A DNA stretch of 64,000 nucleotides from the NCBI RefSeq assembly GCF_900149705.1, contig NZ_LT703001.1:310001-374000 (forward strand), read 5' to 3'. The position numbers were made by a program, and so were the translations under genes. Source of the DNA: Sphingorhabdus sp. Alg231-15. GTDB lineage: Bacteria; Pseudomonadota; Alphaproteobacteria; Sphingomonadales; Sphingomonadaceae. The notes under the pieces were generated by a model. That model was not told the DNA's origin. It was given only the letters and a program-made list of their open reading frames with translations, and did no database searches. Every line of letters starts with the position of its first letter. Position 1 is the stretch's first letter. This document shows, piece after piece, positions 48,012 to 57,691 of this stretch.

Positions 48012-48785
48012 ATGGTCCGTACAATAGCAGCAAGCATGGCCTTAATGGCGTCCGCATTGGTTGTGCCGCAGGCGGCACAAGCTGAGTCCAAGGCAGCAGA
48101 AACAGACGTCATGCCGATGCCGGAGTTGACAATTTACCATCTCGAGGGGCGGCGCTCGGAACGTGTTGTCTGGTTGATGGAAGAACTCCGACTTCCCTAT
48201 AAGCTTGAATATGTGCGTGGTGACTTACGTGCGTCTATGGCCAAAGTGCACAGCCTTGGTCACGAAATGCCGATGGTGCCGACGGTAGTTATCGGTGATC
48301 AGATTCTGGTGGAATCAGGTGCGATACTTCAGACAATCCAGAACCGATATGCACCAGGCAAATTGGCTCCGGCACGCGACAGCAAATATTATGCGGAACA
48401 TCTTATGTGGATGCACTACGCCGAAGGATCGCTTGCTGCCCGGTTGTTCAGCGATTATCGGGCTTGGAGAACAACGCCGCCGACTGTCAGATCCAGATTT
48501 GTCGATAGCGAGGCAGTGGTCCAGTATTCAGAAAACTATCTGGCAAAAAACCCGTGGTTTGGTGGTCCGGAATTTTCTTCGGCCGACATCATGATGATGT
48601 TCCCGCTTAACGTTGCGACGGGTTTGAACCTTGTTGACGAGAAGAAATTCCCGAACATCGCGGCGTGGAAAGAGAAAATCCGCGCCCGTCCGGCCTATAA
48701 GCGCATGCTGGCTGCGGCTCGTCCTGATGGTATGATCGGCAATCTGCCGCCGGTCAGTCAACGTCCGCCCTCGGAGCGCAAATAA
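48012..48785 (+). CDS. Glutathione S-transferase-like protein with export signal
   Basis: 257 residues. The N-terminal 24 residues form a Sec signal (VRT, then a hydrophobic core, then VPQAAQA), after which the GST fold begins at about residue 40: LTIYHLEGRRSERVVWLMEELRLPYKLEY, PMVPTVVIGDQILVESGAILQTI (cis-Pro and the ESxAI glutathione site), and the helical C-terminal domain with SSADIMMMFPL. GSTs are usually cytoplasmic, so the signal is odd. A later in-frame start (for example the Met before ELTIYHLEG) would remove it, but the ATG at 48012 is preceded by GAGGGGATAG. Confidence 0.85.
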   Translation: MVRTIAASMALMASALVVPQAAQAESKAAETDVMPMPELTIYHLEGRRSERVVWLMEELRLPYKLEYVRGDLRASMAKVHSLGHEMPMVPTVVIGDQILVESGAILQTIQNRYAPGKLAPARDSKYYAEHLMWMHYAEGSLAARLFSDYRAWRTTPPTVRSRFVDSEAVVQYSENYLAKNPWFGGPEFSSADIMMMFPLNVATGLNLVDEKKFPNIAAWKEKIRARPAYKRMLAAARPDGMIGNLPPVSQRPPSERK

Positions 48786-48872
48786 CGCCAGCTCTGGGAC
48801 GGGGATTTCGCTGCACCAGGGATTTGTTCTACTTTTGGAGGAGTCCTATCTGTTTTCTGGGAGGGGTTTGAG

Positions 48873-49181
48873 ATGGCTATTTCGGAGACAGAATTGCGCG
48901 ATTTGGTGCTAGCGCTGGATGGCGTCACCGAAAAACCGCATTTTGATCGGGCAGCATTTAAGGTGAAGCGAAATTTTGCGACATTGGCTCCAGACAAATC
49001 GACAGTGAATCTGCTGCTGCTTCCTGAAGAACAAGAGCTTCGATGCGAGCTTCATCCTGATGGTTTCACGCCAGTGCCAAACAAATGGGGCGAACGGGGC
49101 TGGACGATCATGTCTCTGGACGGCGTCGACATTGACGTGGCAAGTTCGGCAATAGAGGCGGCTTGGTTGAACGGGAAATGA
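48873..49181 (+). CDS. MmcQ/YjbR family protein
   Basis: 102 residues of the YjbR double-wing fold: LRDLVLALDGVTEKPHFDRAAFKVKRNFATL, then LLLLPEEQELRC, and KWGERGWTIMSLDGVD with the family's Trp. These proteins are thought to bind DNA or small ligands, with no firm role. It stands alone between the GST-like gene and the convergent trpE. Confidence 0.8.
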   Translation: MAISETELRDLVLALDGVTEKPHFDRAAFKVKRNFATLAPDKSTVNLLLLPEEQELRCELHPDGFTPVPNKWGERGWTIMSLDGVDIDVASSAIEAAWLNGK

Positions 49182-49186
49182 CAGGC

Positions 49187-50707
49187 CTATTGCCCAAACC
49201 CAATGTCTTGTGCACGTCGCACGGCCTCTTTCGCTGCTGCTAGCAACGCGCCGGATTTAGCTTCGCATTCACGTTGCTCATAGGCCGGATCGCTATCCGC
49301 TACGATGCCGGCTCCTGCCTGGACATGCAGGGTACCATCCTTGACGATGCCCGTGCGCAGGACGATGCAGCTGTCCATGCTGCCATCGGGAGAGAAATAG
49401 CCTACACCGCCGGCATAAGCGCCGCGCGTTTCCGGCTCCAGTTCCGCAATTATCTCGCACGCCCGGACTTTCGGCGCGCCGCTTACTGTGCCGGCAGGGA
49501 AGCCCGCAAACAAAGCGTCGAGTGCGTCCTTGTCCGGAGTCAGCTTGCCGACAACATTGGAAACAATATGCATGACATGGCTGTAAAACTCGACCGTGTA
49601 GCTATCCGTCACTTCGACGCTATTGGCCGAGCTGACTCGTCCTACATCATTGCGGCCAAGATCTAGCAGCATCAAATGCTCCGCACGCTCTTTCGGATCG
49701 GCGAGCAGGCTGTCGCGGTTGATTTTGTCTTCGGCTGCATTGACTCCGCGAGGGCGGGTGCCAGCAATCGGACGGATAGTCACCTCGCCATTGCGGGCAC
49801 GGACCAGAATTTCGGGACTGGATCCGATCAGGGCAAATCCGGGCAGATCCAGGAAGAACAGGAAAGGTGAGGGGTTTATCCGGCGAAGAGCGCGATAAAG
49901 TTCAACCGGCGGCAAGGCAAATGGCGCGGTGAATCGTTGTGCAAGAACGACCTGAAAAATATCTCCAGCTTCGATATAGTCTTTGGCGCTCAGCACCATA
50001 TTTTCATATTGGTTGGGCGGCAACTTGGCTTCGAAAGCTAGATCATCAGGATTGAGGTTTTGGGGCTCCGCTTCCGACGAGGGAACTGGGGTCGCCATTT
50101 GTCGTTCGACCTCGTCCAGCCGATCTTCGGCGCTGGTGATCTTGCTGCGCGCATTGCCGGAAGTTTCAGGCCAGACCGGCGCGACAAGATACATTTCATC
50201 TGCCAGTCGGTCGAAGATCACGATCACCGTGGGCCGGACAAACAGCATATCTGGCAGGTCGAGTTCAGACTGCGGCGCTCGTGGCAATTTTTCGACCAAG
50301 CCAATAGTCTCGTAACCGAAATAACCGACCAGGCAGGCCAGCGCGCTGGGCAGGCCATCCGGCACATCCATTTGGCACCGCTTGACCAGCGTGCGCAAGG
50401 CATCAAGGCTTTCGGCTTGCTCATCGACAAAGGCTTCACGGTCGGTCAACCAATGCGAATTGATAGCGGCTTTCCTGCCATCGGCGCGGAACACGAGATC
50501 AGGCGAAAGGCCAATCAGGCTGTGTCTTCCCCGGGTTTCGCCACCCTCGACCGACTCCAGCAGAAAATCGCCACGCTCGGCGACCATGAGCTTCAGCGCG
50601 GCCGAAACAGGGGTTTCGGTATCGGCCACCTGTTTGCGCCAGATCAGCGCTGGCTTTCCCGCACCCAAGGCTTGTTCTGCGGTCTCTATACCGAAACTAT
50701 GCGCCAT
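49187..50707 (-). CDS. trpE: Anthranilate synthase component I
   Basis: Chorismate to anthranilate with ammonia from TrpG. 506 residues. The C-terminal chorismate-binding domain has EAGDIFQVVLAQRF, PSPFLFFLD, GSSPEILVR, RPIAGTRPRG, DLGRNDVGRVS, SHVMHIVSNV, FPAGTVSGAPKVRA and QAGAGIVADSDPAYE. The N-terminal domain includes FLLESVEGGETRGRHSLIG, where the feedback tryptophan binds in the family. It is 29 bases downstream of the foldase gene. Confidence 0.96.
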   Translation of the reverse strand: MAHSFGIETAEQALGAGKPALIWRKQVADTETPVSAALKLMVAERGDFLLESVEGGETRGRHSLIGLSPDLVFRADGRKAAINSHWLTDREAFVDEQAESLDALRTLVKRCQMDVPDGLPSALACLVGYFGYETIGLVEKLPRAPQSELDLPDMLFVRPTVIVIFDRLADEMYLVAPVWPETSGNARSKITSAEDRLDEVERQMATPVPSSEAEPQNLNPDDLAFEAKLPPNQYENMVLSAKDYIEAGDIFQVVLAQRFTAPFALPPVELYRALRRINPSPFLFFLDLPGFALIGSSPEILVRARNGEVTIRPIAGTRPRGVNAAEDKINRDSLLADPKERAEHLMLLDLGRNDVGRVSSANSVEVTDSYTVEFYSHVMHIVSNVVGKLTPDKDALDALFAGFPAGTVSGAPKVRACEIIAELEPETRGAYAGGVGYFSPDGSMDSCIVLRTGIVKDGTLHVQAGAGIVADSDPAYEQRECEAKSGALLAAAKEAVRRAQDIGFGQ

Positions 50708-50736
50708 CAGTCTGGAACGGGCCGAAATAGCTGCAT

Positions 50737-52680
50737 TTAGTTGCGACCGACCAATTGGTTTTTCAGCGTCGTCAACGCATCGTCATTTTTCTCGACACCG
50801 ACATCGGCTCTCATCGCATTGATGAATTGCTCGGTATACTCATTACCGAAAACCTGTTTGAACTGCCCTCTGGTGGCCGCCAGCAAGTCTTCGCGCTCGG
50901 ATGCGTCGCCGGGATCGATGTTGTTCAGATTGACCACGAACCAGCCCTGATTCTGTGGTGCTTTCAACGTCTTTGCCGTGCCTTCAGCCATGCTGAACAT
51001 CAAGGTCAACGGTGGTGGAACCTGTCCCTGTTGGCTCTGTCTGGCAAGGTCCGCGCGGGAACTTCTAACCGATTCAACAGCCGGTAGCCTAACTCCTGCA
51101 TCAGCAACGGCCTTCGACAGCGTTGCGCCGCCCGAAATCTGTTCGGCAATCTTGTCAGCCGCAACCTTGGCCTTTTTCGAGCCTTCTTCGAGGATATAAT
51201 CTCTTGCCACAATCTGCTCGATAGACTTGAGCGGTGGTGGTGCTGCGGCGGTAATTTTGCTCACATCCATGATTGCATATTGCTGACCGGGAATGATCTC
51301 AACAACCTGCGGGTCGGAATCTTCTTCCAACGAAAAGGCCACAGGCAATATCCGCTGCATCTCAGGGATCGGGCGGTAGTTGGGATCGTCAGGATTCTGA
51401 CCGTTGGCAAGTAGCATCGGCGTTGACTCAATCTTCAATTCCTCGGCCTGAGCAATGTCAGCAAGCGAAGATCCAGCAGCAAACTCGTCTTCCATTGTGA
51501 CTGTAAGTTCCGCCAGCGCCTGGTCGATTTTCTCGCGACTAAGCTCCGCTACAATCTGCGCACGCACTTGCTCCAGGCTTTGTGCTGCGACGTTTTGAAC
51601 TTCATTCACCTTGGCGATATGCCAACCGAGCGCGCTTTGCGCGGGCTGGGAAACGCCGCCAGACGCCGCCGTAAAGACAGCGTCAGCGACTGCTTGCGAT
51701 GCCGTTCCAGCCAGTGCACCTTTGCTCACCGACCCGACTTCTGCCACTGACAGGCCAACCGAATCCGCGGCGGCGCCGATGGACATTCCGTCAGCAACCT
51801 TGTCGGCAAGCGCTTGGGCTGCCGCTTCGGTCGGCAAAATGACCTGATCAATATTGCGGGTCTCGCTGGCCGCATATCTGGCTTTATCTAGGTTATATTG
51901 GCCCTCGATTTCTTTCTCTGTAGGCTTGATGGTCTCGTTAAAACGATCCTTGGAGAACAGGGAATAGCTGATGGAGCGGCGCTCAGGAATAGTGTAGCGA
52001 GAGCCGTTCTGACTGTAATATGCAGCCAGCGCGGCATCGGCAGGTTTCACATTTTCGACAAAGGCCGCCGAAGGCACAATCGCGATCTGGCCCTGGCGCG
52101 CCTCAAGCAGCAGAGACGCATAAGGCGTCACCAGTTTTTGCGGTACCGATGCCCCAAAGCCGGAAACCGTCAGCAATTGATCGGCGAGCAAATTGCGGGT
52201 GAAATCATCGCGCAACTGTTGCTCCTTAATGCCTTGCTGTTGCAAGGCACGGCGGAAATTCTCTTCGCTGAACTGACCATCAGCGCCTTGAAAAGAAGGG
52301 ATACTGGCAATCTCGCCGTCAACCAACCGCTTGCCTGCAGTCATACCGTATTTCCTACCGAAGTCAGCAATCACAAAACTGTTGATCAACCGATCCAATA
52401 TGCTGTCAAAACCGCCGCCTTCAACATAGGTTTTGAGATCAAGCCCGGTATTTTGACGTTGTTCGGCACGAAAGGCGTTGTTGACCGACTGACTGAGTTC
52501 AGATGTCGATAATTTGGACTCACCAATTTGCGCTGCCGTTCCCGATCCGGTCACACCACCAAAGGCACCTGACCCGGTCACGTCCGCCGATGCGAACGCA
52601 ATTGCGATCAGCGCGACAAAGCACATGGTCAGGAACAGACCGATTTTGGAGGCAAAGATATTGCGGAAAAATGTAATCAT
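50737..52680 (-). CDS. PpiD/SurA-type peptidyl-prolyl isomerase, membrane anchored
   Basis: 647 residues. One N-terminal membrane helix (about 12-32) anchors a large periplasmic part with a SurA-like chaperone region (about 55-230, including QLRDDFTRNLLADQLL). A parvulin domain follows about residue 260-370, with its ASGGVSQPAQSALGWHIAKVNEV end. Known relatives help newly exported outer-membrane proteins fold. It precedes trpE on the same strand with a 29-base gap; that arrangement is common in sphingomonads. Confidence 0.88.
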   Translation of the reverse strand: MITFFRNIFASKIGLFLTMCFVALIAIAFASADVTGSGAFGGVTGSGTAAQIGESKLSTSELSQSVNNAFRAEQRQNTGLDLKTYVEGGGFDSILDRLINSFVIADFGRKYGMTAGKRLVDGEIASIPSFQGADGQFSEENFRRALQQQGIKEQQLRDDFTRNLLADQLLTVSGFGASVPQKLVTPYASLLLEARQGQIAIVPSAAFVENVKPADAALAAYYSQNGSRYTIPERRSISYSLFSKDRFNETIKPTEKEIEGQYNLDKARYAASETRNIDQVILPTEAAAQALADKVADGMSIGAAADSVGLSVAEVGSVSKGALAGTASQAVADAVFTAASGGVSQPAQSALGWHIAKVNEVQNVAAQSLEQVRAQIVAELSREKIDQALAELTVTMEDEFAAGSSLADIAQAEELKIESTPMLLANGQNPDDPNYRPIPEMQRILPVAFSLEEDSDPQVVEIIPGQQYAIMDVSKITAAAPPPLKSIEQIVARDYILEEGSKKAKVAADKIAEQISGGATLSKAVADAGVRLPAVESVRSSRADLARQSQQGQVPPPLTLMFSMAEGTAKTLKAPQNQGWFVVNLNNIDPGDASEREDLLAATRGQFKQVFGNEYTEQFINAMRADVGVEKNDDALTTLKNQLVGRN

Positions 52681-52859
52681 GAGAATATTGCAATTCTGTT
52701 AGGGCAAATGGATTTTCCGATGCTTTAGGCGGCTTGCGATTTTCGTTCAAGCAAAAGGGCGCAGGACACGAGTTAAAAGCCTTTTTTGCGAAAGCCGTTT
52801 GGCAGGGGAGGTGGAATTTGTTAGCTGGTCAGCTGCATCAACAACGGGGTGGAGAGAAT

Positions 52860-53606
52860 ATGGCAAATCGCAAATATATTGTCGGCAACTGGAAAATGAA
52901 TGGTCTGCAATCCGAACTATCGGATATTGCAGATATAGCAGCGATTGCGAGTTCTCATCCAACCGTTGATGCGGCGATTTGTCCGCCTGTAACCTTGATT
53001 GCTGCCGCTTCATCGCAGAATGCTGCTTTCGCAATCGGTGCTCAAGATTGCCATTTCAGCGAAAATGGCGCGCATACCGGCTGTATATCGGCCGCGATGA
53101 TCAAGGAAGCTGGAGCTGGTTTCTCAATTTTGGGTCATAGCGAACGCCGTGCGGACCAGCATGAAACGGATGCTGATGTGAAAGCCAAAGCGGAGGCGGT
53201 GCATGCTGCCGGATTGGGCGCCATCATTTGCGTTGGTGAAACAGAAGAAGAGCGCGACGCTGGCCAGGCGATCGAGATAGTTTGCGGACAATTGGCGGGC
53301 TCTTTTCCCAGCGGGGCGGATGCGGGCTGGCTTACTATTGCCTATGAACCTGTTTGGGCAATCGGCACCGGTCGGGTGCCGGAGGTGTCCGACGTTGCAG
53401 AAATGCATGCTGCGATCCGCAGCAAATTAGCTGAGCTTATGAATGGCGGTAGCGAGCAGGTTCGCATTCTTTATGGTGGCTCGATGAATGGGGGTAATGC
53501 ATCTGAACTGTTGGCCGTACCGAATGTGGACGGCGGGCTGGTTGGCGGCGCGAGCCTTTCCGCGGAGAAGTTCGGACCGATAATCGAGGCCGCCGCCGCA
53601 GCATAG
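52860..53606 (+). CDS. tpiA: Triose-phosphate isomerase
   Basis: Interconverts dihydroxyacetone phosphate and glyceraldehyde-3-phosphate. 248 residues from ATG 52860 behind GGTGGAGAGAA; an earlier in-frame start at 52734 gives a non-conserved extension. Catalytic residues are visible in NWKMNG (Lys), ILGHSERR (His), IAYEPVWAIGTGR (Glu), ILYGGSMNGGNASEL and VDGGLVGGASL. Divergent from the foldase gene, about 180 bases apart. Confidence 0.97.
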   Translation: MANRKYIVGNWKMNGLQSELSDIADIAAIASSHPTVDAAICPPVTLIAAASSQNAAFAIGAQDCHFSENGAHTGCISAAMIKEAGAGFSILGHSERRADQHETDADVKAKAEAVHAAGLGAIICVGETEEERDAGQAIEIVCGQLAGSFPSGADAGWLTIAYEPVWAIGTGRVPEVSDVAEMHAAIRSKLAELMNGGSEQVRILYGGSMNGGNASELLAVPNVDGGLVGGASLSAEKFGPIIEAAAAA

Positions 53607-54085
53607 CGGCAGCAGCCTGAGGTGGTTTTTCAGGCGGTGGCAGACTTGATAGGAAAATAAGTTCAAGGGGTACCGTATCCATCTGGGCTTAATCTCAGGA
53701 TTCCTCAGATAGGCCTCTTTCCTACATCATCCGAGTCGAGTATCGAAGCGGCTATCCGTTGTGATGGGCCATTGTGATGCGGGAATTTGACGAATCTAAA
53801 ACTCGAAAATGCAGAATAAACTATATAAAACAAATAGATATTGTGCGTTAATCAGGGTGAGAATTGTGTGAACTTTGAAACATAATCCATGGCGAAACAA
53901 ATGAGCGAGTAGGGCTGTGACTTGTGTGAACTTTGGAATAAAGCGCGGCAATGGCTGGATCTGCCTTTCCAGCCGGTTTGGTGCCGGTATCAGGGGGGAA
54001 GGGATTATGTTTCACCGCTTGAATTCGCGCCATCCAATCGCTATGTGCGCTGCCTATTGTTAAACCATTACGTTCGGACCTAGTT
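53607..54085. other. 479-base spacer between tpiA and secG
   Basis: No convincing gene. A weak hairpin gcctg...caggc (about 53615-53635) follows tpiA without a T run. Two near-identical copies of ttgtgtgaactttgaaa lie at 53864-53880 and 53922-53938 (16 of 17 bases the same, 58 bases apart). A short minus-strand frame (53848-54033) looks like chance. The secG promoter is probably in the last 100 bases. Confidence 0.6.
53864..53938 (+). repeat. Direct repeat ttgtgtgaactttg(a/g)aa, two copies
   Basis: Copies at 53864-53880 and 53922-53938 differ at one base; the start-to-start distance is 58 bases. The repeats are upstream of secG and might be regulator sites or the remains of a small duplication; the flanking bases (gggtgagaa and gggctgtgac) are also similar. 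Confidence 0.5.
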
Positions 54086-54493
54086 ATGTTTCTGTTTCTT
54101 ACCGTTGTTCAGGCGATTGTCGCAGCCGCCCTTGTTGGCGTTATATTGATGCAGCGGTCGGAAGGCGGTGGTCTTGGTGTTGGCGGCAGTCCATCTGGCA
54201 TGATGTCAGCGCGCGGCGCGGCGGACTTGCTGACTCGGACGACGACCGTATTGGCTGTCTTGTTTGTTGCGCTATCTATTTCTCTGGCCTTTTTGGCGGC
54301 CTCTGAAGGACAGCCCTCAACGATTGATCAGACGTTAGAGCGTGATACCAGCATTCCTGTAGCGCCTGCTGCCCCCGCTGATGCTGTCCCTTTGGTGGGC
54401 GATGATCCGCTGGCAGCGGCTGCGGCGCAGGCTGAGGCAACCGACGAAGACGCTTCGGCTGCTACAGATGGTGCCGTTCCGCTCGATCAATAG
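54086..54493 (+). CDS. secG: Preprotein translocase subunit SecG
   Basis: Auxiliary subunit of the SecYEG channel. 135 residues with two membrane helices (about 3-21 and 52-72) around the family loop LMQRSEGGGLGVGGSPSGMMSARGAADLLTRTT. The C-terminal 60 residues are Ala/Pro/Asp-rich and disordered, as usual in alphaproteobacteria. It lies between tpiA and pyrG, the common order in this group. Confidence 0.94.
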   Translation: MFLFLTVVQAIVAAALVGVILMQRSEGGGLGVGGSPSGMMSARGAADLLTRTTTVLAVLFVALSISLAFLAASEGQPSTIDQTLERDTSIPVAPAAPADAVPLVGDDPLAAAAAQAEATDEDASAATDGAVPLDQ

Positions 54494-54616
54494 CAGATTT
54501 TGCCGGCGGTGATGCGCAATCACGCGTAAAATTTGGTACCGTTTGAAAATAAATTTCGCTTTTTCGGATTCGCACGCTTGCCATTTCGGCTCGACACGCC
54601 TTAAGCCTTTCCTCCC

Positions 54617-56248
54617 ATGGCGCGATATATTTTTATTACCGGCGGTGTGGTTTCCTCACTTGGCAAAGGTCTCATGGCAGCGAGCCTCGGCGCGCTTCTG
54701 CAAGCACGTGGATATTCGGTGCGGATCCGTAAACTGGATCCCTATCTGAACGTCGATCCGGGCACGATGTCGCCTTACCAGCATGGTGAAGTTTATGTGA
54801 CGGATGATGGTGCCGAAACCGACCTGGATCTGGGGCATTATGAGCGGTTTACCGGTGTTCCGTCGCTGCAATCCGACAATGTGACTTCTGGACGAATCTA
54901 TCAGTCGATAATTACCAAGGAACGCCGCGGTGACTATTTGGGGGCTACGGTTCAAGTGATACCGCACGTCACCGACGCGATTCAGGAATTTGCGCAGGAC
55001 AAGCTCGATGGTATCGATTTCGTGCTCTGCGAAATAGGTGGTACCGTCGGCGATATTGAAAGCCTGCCGTTTATCGAAGCTATCAGACAGCTGCGCAACA
55101 CAGTTGGCCGGGCCAATGCGATCTCGGTTCATGTAACGCTGGTGCCCTATATCGCGGCTGCGGGCGAGCTTAAGACAAAGCCGACCCAGCACAGCGTTCG
55201 GGAATTGACCTCATTGGGCATTCAGCCCGATATATTGCTTTGCCGCTGCGAACATGATTTGCCGGATAGTGAACGCGCCAAAATTGCTCAATTCTGTAAC
55301 GTTCGTAAAGAAGCTGTGATCCCGGCATTGGATGCCAGCAGCATCTACAATGTACCGATGCAATATCACGAAGAAGGTCTGGACCGCGAAGTTCTGAACG
55401 CTTTCGGAATTATCAACGCGCCCGAGCCGGACCTTACCCGCTGGAACGACGTGATGGAGCGCATCGAGAATCCTGAAGGCGAGGTTATTGTTGGTGTCGT
55501 CGGCAAATATGTTGGGCTTCAAGATGCTTACAAATCGCTCCAAGAGGCGCTTTTTCATGGTGGTCTTGCGAACCGGGTGAAAGTCCAGGTGCGTTGGCTG
55601 GATGCAGAGCTATTTGAAGATGAAAACGATCTTGCAGCCAATCTGGAGCCTCTGCACGCCATTTTGGTTCCAGGCGGTTTTGGTGAGCGCGGCAGTGAAG
55701 GTAAAATCGGATCTGTGCGATTCGCCCGTGAGCATGATGTCCCGTTTTTTGGTATTTGTCTGGGTATGCAGATGGCTTGCGTGGAAGCAGCCCGCAATCT
55801 CGCCGGTATCGATGCGGCCTCGACAACCGAATTTGGTGAAACGGCAGAACCGATTGTCGGGCTGATCACCGAGTGGATGACCGAAGAAGGTCTGCAAAAA
55901 CGCGAGTCGGGCGGTGATTTAGGCGGAACCATGCGGCTCGGGGCCTATGACGCGCGGTTGCAGCAGGGCTCCAAAGTCAGCGAAATCTATGGCTCCGACA
56001 TGATTAGCGAACGGCATCGCCATCGCTATGAGGTCAACAAGGGCTATGTAGAGCGCCTGGAAAAAACCGGGCTAATATTCTCTGGAATGTCGCCGGATGG
56101 GGAACTTCCGGAAATTGTCGAGCGTCCCGACCACAGCTGGTTTGTAGGTGTCCAATATCATCCGGAACTGAAGAGCAAACCCTTTGATCCGCACCCACTT
56201 TTCGCTTCTTTTATCGCTGCTGCGGTAAAACAAAGCCGACTTGTCTAA
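54617..56248 (+). CDS. pyrG: CTP synthase
   Basis: UTP to CTP with glutamine. 543 residues with the synthetase domain [33 protein letters not shown] (P-loop), [40 protein letters not shown] and [16 protein letters not shown] class I glutaminase domain follows, with [18 protein letters not shown] (Cys) and [18 protein letters not shown] (His, Glu). Length is normal. Confidence 0.97.
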   Translation: MARYIFITGGVVSSLGKGLMAASLGALLQARGYSVRIRKLDPYLNVDPGTMSPYQHGEVYVTDDGAETDLDLGHYERFTGVPSLQSDNVTSGRIYQSIITKERRGDYLGATVQVIPHVTDAIQEFAQDKLDGIDFVLCEIGGTVGDIESLPFIEAIRQLRNTVGRANAISVHVTLVPYIAAAGELKTKPTQHSVRELTSLGIQPDILLCRCEHDLPDSERAKIAQFCNVRKEAVIPALDASSIYNVPMQYHEEGLDREVLNAFGIINAPEPDLTRWNDVMERIENPEGEVIVGVVGKYVGLQDAYKSLQEALFHGGLANRVKVQVRWLDAELFEDENDLAANLEPLHAILVPGGFGERGSEGKIGSVRFAREHDVPFFGICLGMQMACVEAARNLAGIDAASTTEFGETAEPIVGLITEWMTEEGLQKRESGGDLGGTMRLGAYDARLQQGSKVSEIYGSDMISERHRHRYEVNKGYVERLEKTGLIFSGMSPDGELPEIVERPDHSWFVGVQYHPELKSKPFDPHPLFASFIAAAVKQSRLV

Positions 56249-56354
56249 TTTATCCAATCCTTTTTACAGCAAGTGACTATTGTCACATCCAAGCAATAAG
56301 AACTGGTTATCAGGTTTTTTACTTATTGTAGAGGACAGGGTTGGAGCAGAAACA

Positions 56355-57041
56355 TTGAGGGCCGAAGAACTTGCGGGCATATTGGCGGAACATAGTTTGT
56401 TCGCTGATTGTGACGAGGCAGAACTGGCAGATTTGATATTGCGCGGGCATTTCGTGCAATATGACAAAGGGGATGAATTGATCATGCAGGGTGATCCTGG
56501 AGATTCATTACTGATATTATTATCGGGCAATGCGCGGACCAGTATGATCGCCAGCAATGGTTATGAAATTGTCCTGGATTATGCTGAGCCAGGCCAGGTT
56601 TTGGGTGAGATTGCTTTGCTTGATGGTGGTGAAAGAACCGCCAGTGTAACAGCGATTGAACCGACCACAGCCTTGACGATTACACGCGCTGCTTTTGAAG
56701 AAATTTTGAAAAAGCACAAAAATATGGCATTACGGCTACTTAAGGTAATGGCAAACCGCATTCGGACAGCCAATACCATGATAGAGGGAGACCGAGCCTA
56801 TACATCAGGGCCTCGGCTAGCGCGCTATTTATTAAGACTATCAGTCGTCGGCGCAGAAGAGGGGCGCCTAAAACTGGATTTGAGTCAAAGCGAACTTGGC
56901 AACTTTGCCGGGATGTCGCGGGAACATATTAATCGGCAACTTTCAACCTGGTCAGAAGATGGCATTGTTTCGGTTGAAAGCGGGAAAGTGCGGATATTGA
57001 ATCACGCGACACTTTCCAACATTGCCAATGCGGATTCTTGA
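56355..57041 (+). CDS. Crp/Fnr family transcriptional regulator
   Basis: 228 residues from TTG 56355, chosen for the GGAG nine bases before it; an upstream TTG at 56280 adds 25 residues that look non-conserved. An N-terminal cyclic-nucleotide-type barrel has GDELIMQGDPGDSLLILLSGNAR and GEIALLDGGERTASVTAIEPTTALTI, with Glu and Arg at the phosphate-binding cassette, so cAMP or a similar ligand is possible. The C-terminal HTH is LSQSELGNFAGMSREHINRQLSTWSEDGIV. No Fnr-type Cys cluster is seen. It is ended by a strong terminator at 57103. Confidence 0.88.
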   Translation: MRAEELAGILAEHSLFADCDEAELADLILRGHFVQYDKGDELIMQGDPGDSLLILLSGNARTSMIASNGYEIVLDYAEPGQVLGEIALLDGGERTASVTAIEPTTALTITRAAFEEILKKHKNMALRLLKVMANRIRTANTMIEGDRAYTSGPRLARYLLRLSVVGAEEGRLKLDLSQSELGNFAGMSREHINRQLSTWSEDGIVSVESGKVRILNHATLSNIANADS

Positions 57042-57084
57042 TCGAAGTTGGCCATTTGCGACCCGGGCTAATTTCGTCAAGAGT

Positions 57085-57140
57085 GACACCACGCGGGTGT
57101 CAGGGGTAGTCGGATCCTCATCCGGCTGCCCCATTTTTTT
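57085..57140 (+). terminator. Tandem hairpins and intrinsic terminator after Crp/Fnr gene
   Basis: A first hairpin pairs GACACC (57085-57090) with GGTGTC (57096-57101). The second pairs GGGGTAGTCGGA (57103-57114) with TCCGGCTGCCCC (57121-57132), 12 pairs counting three G-T, and is followed by ATTTTTTTG. The second is a textbook intrinsic terminator on the plus strand. Confidence 0.92.
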
Positions 57141-57155
57141 GTTTGCTGAACACAA

Positions 57156-57190
57156 GTAGAAAAGGCAGCCAACGTTAATCGGCTGCCTTC
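57156..57190 (-). terminator. Intrinsic terminator of the small heat-shock gene
   Basis: AAGGCAGCC (57162-57170) pairs with GGCTGCCTT (57181-57189) around a 10-base loop. On the minus strand it ends with CCTTTTCTACTT. It lies 22 bases after the hsp20 stop. Confidence 0.8.
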
Positions 57191-57211
57191 TATGGAAGTT
57201 CAGACTAGGGC

Positions 57212-57691
57212 TTAAGCAGCCTTGTCACTCGATTTTTCAGGATTGTGATCAATTTTGGTGACATTGTCGCCAGTGTTGATCGCGATTTTCTGTGGTTTCA
57301 TGGCGTCTGGAATTTCGCGAACCAGATCAATGATCAACAGGCCATCGCTTAACACCGCATTGTCGACACGAACGAAATCGGCGAGTTCAAAGCGGCGTTC
57401 GAAGTTGCGGTTAGCAATGCCCATATGGAGAAACTGCTTACCTTCATTTTCGTCGCTGCCCTTATTCCCAGCTACAAGCAAAAGATTCTGCTGCGCGGTG
57501 ATTTCAATCTCGTCATCTTTGAAACCTGCAACGGCAAGCGTGATCCGATAATGGTCATCGCCGCTGCGTTCGATATTAAATGGGGGGTAGTTTTCCGATT
57601 GCTGTGCGCGAGCATTATTCTCAAGCAAATCAAAAAGCCGGTCAAAACCAACGGTTGAGCGGCGATAGGGGGTAAAATCAAAACGATTCAT
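57212..57691 (-). CDS. Small heat-shock protein (Hsp20/IbpA family)
   Basis: Holdase chaperone with an alpha-crystallin domain. 159 residues. The N-terminus has RSTVGFDRLFDLLENNARA, typical of IbpA. The domain is YPPFNIERSGDDHYRITLAVAGFKDDEIEITAQQNLLLVAG...FLHMGIANRNFERRFELADFVRVDNAVLSDGLLIIDLVREIPDAMKP, with the GxLxI-like strand LSDGLLIIDL. The tail after the I-x-I region is Lys/Asp rich. The 5' leader has a ROSE-like hairpin over the ribosome site (see 57692). Confidence 0.93.
   Translation of the reverse strand: MNRFDFTPYRRSTVGFDRLFDLLENNARAQQSENYPPFNIERSGDDHYRITLAVAGFKDDEIEITAQQNLLLVAGNKGSDENEGKQFLHMGIANRNFERRFELADFVRVDNAVLSDGLLIIDLVREIPDAMKPQKIAINTGDNVTKIDHNPEKSSDKAA

Noticed and set aside
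50708-50736. Trp attenuator or leader peptide before trpE
   Set aside because: The gap between the foldase gene and trpE is only 29 bases, with no Trp-rich peptide or hairpin.
53848-54033. Minus-strand frame of 61 residues in the tpiA-secG spacer
   Set aside because: Composition is not protein-like, it has no ribosome site, and it runs across the direct repeats.
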